Source: UBA5109 sp038148435 | GTDB taxonomy: Bacteria > Pseudomonadota > Gammaproteobacteria > Pseudomonadales > Pseudohongiellaceae | Assembly (NCBI GenBank): GCA_038148435.1 | Contig: JAYQVM010000077.1 | Span: 1-7,953 of the forward strand | Length of the DNA stretch: 7,953 nt | Direction of reading: 5' to 3' | Shown: in pieces, positions 7,151-7,953 of the stretch | Layout of the letters: the number at the start of each line of letters is the position of its first letter | How positions within the stretch are numbered: the stretch's first letter is position 1 | Notes under the pieces: model-generated | Told to the model about the DNA's origin: nothing | The model's input: only the letters and a program-made list of their open reading frames with translations | Database searches by the model: none | Position numbers and translations under genes: made by a program

Positions 7151-7751
7151 ATCAGTAGATTTCAATTCGCAGAACTCAGCTTACTGGCAGCCATCTGGGG
7201 AGGCTCTTTTCTCTTCTTGAGAATTGCCAGCCCTGATTTTGGACCCTTTGCCCTGATTTTCATACGCATGCTTATAGCTTCAGTACTTTTGATGCCGCTG
7301 ATTTTGAAGCGTGGTGAGTTGCATGTTGTCAGGCACCACTGGAGGGAATTTTTCTGGGTCGGGATTTTTACCGCAGCAATACCATTTACACTGATGAGCT
7401 ATGTTTCGCTCAGCATGACAGCAGGCTATACATCGCTACTCAATGCCACTGTTCCAATGTTCAGCGCCATCATTGCTTGGTTCTGGTTAAAGCAAACGCT
7501 GACTTGGGTTGGCATTAGGGGTGTTTTCAACAGCCATCGCACTGATTATGTTTTATCACTTGCTTAAACAAGTTGGGGTGGCAAAGACAGTTTCAGCGAC
7601 TTATCTGATTCCTTTTTTCGGCATACTCTGGGGCATGTTGTTCCTAGAAGAGTCACTGACAGGAAATATGATGATTGGCGGGGCCTTGATTCTAGCTGGA
7701 GTGGGAGTTACGACCAGTGCGTCTGCGAAGAAAGGAGTGATATTGTCCTGA
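7151..7751 (+). pseudogene. Degenerate EamA-family (DMT) transporter gene with internal deletion and frameshift
   Basis: An intact EamA permease has ten membrane helices in two repeats and about 290-300 residues. Here the first part, from ELSLLAAIWGGSFLFLRIA (codons from 7172) to WFWLKQTLTWVGIRG (ending about 7522), covers roughly helices 1-4. The reading then jumps frame, and the family-like sequence resumes as ALGVFSTAIALIMFYHLL (from 7512) through AKTVSATYLIPFFGILWG and GGALILAGVGV to a TGA at 7749-7751, roughly helices 8-10. About 90-100 codons, including helices 5-7, are missing. The start is also abnormal. AAAAGGA at 7137-7143 is followed seven bases later by ATC (7151), where an ATG would be expected, and no ATG, GTG or TTG lies in that frame between the upstream stop at 7100 and a TTG at 7217 inside helix 1. 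Two independent lesions make a working transporter unlikely. The substrate is unknown. Confidence 0.85.
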
Positions 7752-7765
7752 TTGGTGATTGCGGC

Positions 7766-7795
7766 TGGACTTTTGTTTGCTAAATTTAATAGAAT
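7766..7795 (+). promoter_or_regulatory. Weak promoter-like sequence upstream of the terminator
   Basis: TAGAAT at 7790-7795 (5 of 6 matches to a -10 box) lies 18 bases after TGGACT at 7766-7771 (4 of 6 matches to a -35 box). If used, transcription would start near 7802 and stop at the terminator near 7876, giving an RNA of about 75 bases with no convincing reading frame. Such matches are common by chance in AT-rich DNA. Confidence 0.2.
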
Positions 7796-7834
7796 GCTTG
7801 CTCAAGATGAGCGGTCCTGAATTTAACAGATTTT

Positions 7835-7876
7835 AAAAAAAAGCGGAAAGAGTTATCACTCTTTCCGCTTTTTTTT
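7835..7876. terminator. Strong bidirectional Rho-independent terminator
   Basis: A perfect inverted repeat: eight A (7835-7842) and GCGGAAAGAG (7843-7852) pair with CTCTTTCCGC (7859-7868) and eight T (7869-7876). A T-A pair at 7853/7858 can close a TATC loop. The GC-rich core has a U-tract on either strand, so it can end the cystine transporter/sulfurtransferase transcript on the plus strand and any gene arriving from the right on the minus strand. Confidence 0.95.
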
Positions 7877-7889
7877 AGGCTTGCAAATA

Positions 7890-7953
7890 CTAGGTATTTG
7901 AGGGATTCATAAAAGGCTCTGCTCTCCCGAAAGTCTCATAAAAACAATATGAT
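7890..7953 (-). CDS. Possible C-terminal end of a minus-strand gene (partial)
   Basis: Reading the minus strand from the window edge, one frame is open for 20 codons and ends ETFGRAEPFMNPSNT before a TAG at 7892-7890. The other two minus-strand frames contain stops near the window edge. The stop lies 13 bases before the bidirectional terminator, the normal spacing for a gene end. I do not recognise the residues, and a frame this short stays open by chance fairly often. Confidence 0.3.
   Translation of the reverse strand, partial: SYCFYETFGRAEPFMNPSNT

Noticed and set aside
7949..7953. ATG at the extreme right edge as the start of another plus-strand gene
   Set aside because: There is no ribosome site in the preceding bases, and only one codon is visible.

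Overview
The window looks like a chromosomal segment of a gammaproteobacterium, probably a free-living or marine type with mid-range GC by eye. The evidence is the end of a probable dnaK followed by dnaJ, with dapB nearby, and protein sequences of typical gammaproteobacterial form. I see no phage, insertion sequence, CRISPR array, tRNA or rRNA, and nothing that amounts to a new biological system. The interest lies in gene order, one decaying gene, and one unrecognised exported protein.

Layout. Positions 1-11 read as the last codons of dnaK. A strong hairpin with a T-run (51-85) sits between it and dnaJ (101-1225). The 252 bases after dnaJ (1226-1477) hold no gene, RNA or convincing terminator that I can see. 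On the minus strand, 1478-2977 encodes an exported PBP4-type D-Ala-D-Ala carboxypeptidase (DacB family, peptidase S13). It is divergent from dapB (3210-4010), which encodes 4-hydroxy-tetrahydrodipicolinate reductase of lysine and diaminopimelate synthesis. The 232-base divergent gap probably carries the promoters of both.

A same-strand set follows: a TcyP-type L-cystine/Na+ or H+ symporter (4107-5477), a two-domain 3-mercaptopyruvate/thiosulfate sulfurtransferase (5470-6306) that overlaps it by 8 bases, an exported protein of unknown function (6312-7124), and the remains of an EamA-family drug/metabolite transporter gene (7151-7751). That last gene has lost its middle portion with a frame change and has no normal start codon. 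A perfect bidirectional terminator (7835-7876) closes the run. A possible C-terminal end of a minus-strand gene lies at 7890-7953.

Functionally, dnaK/dnaJ is the Hsp70 chaperone module. DapB makes the precursor of meso-diaminopimelate for peptidoglycan, and the DacB-like enzyme trims or cleaves peptidoglycan peptides, so the two divergent genes share a cell-wall theme. The transporter and sulfurtransferase make biochemical sense together: imported cystine is reduced to cysteine, transaminated to 3-mercaptopyruvate, and its sulfur is then handed on by the sulfurtransferase.
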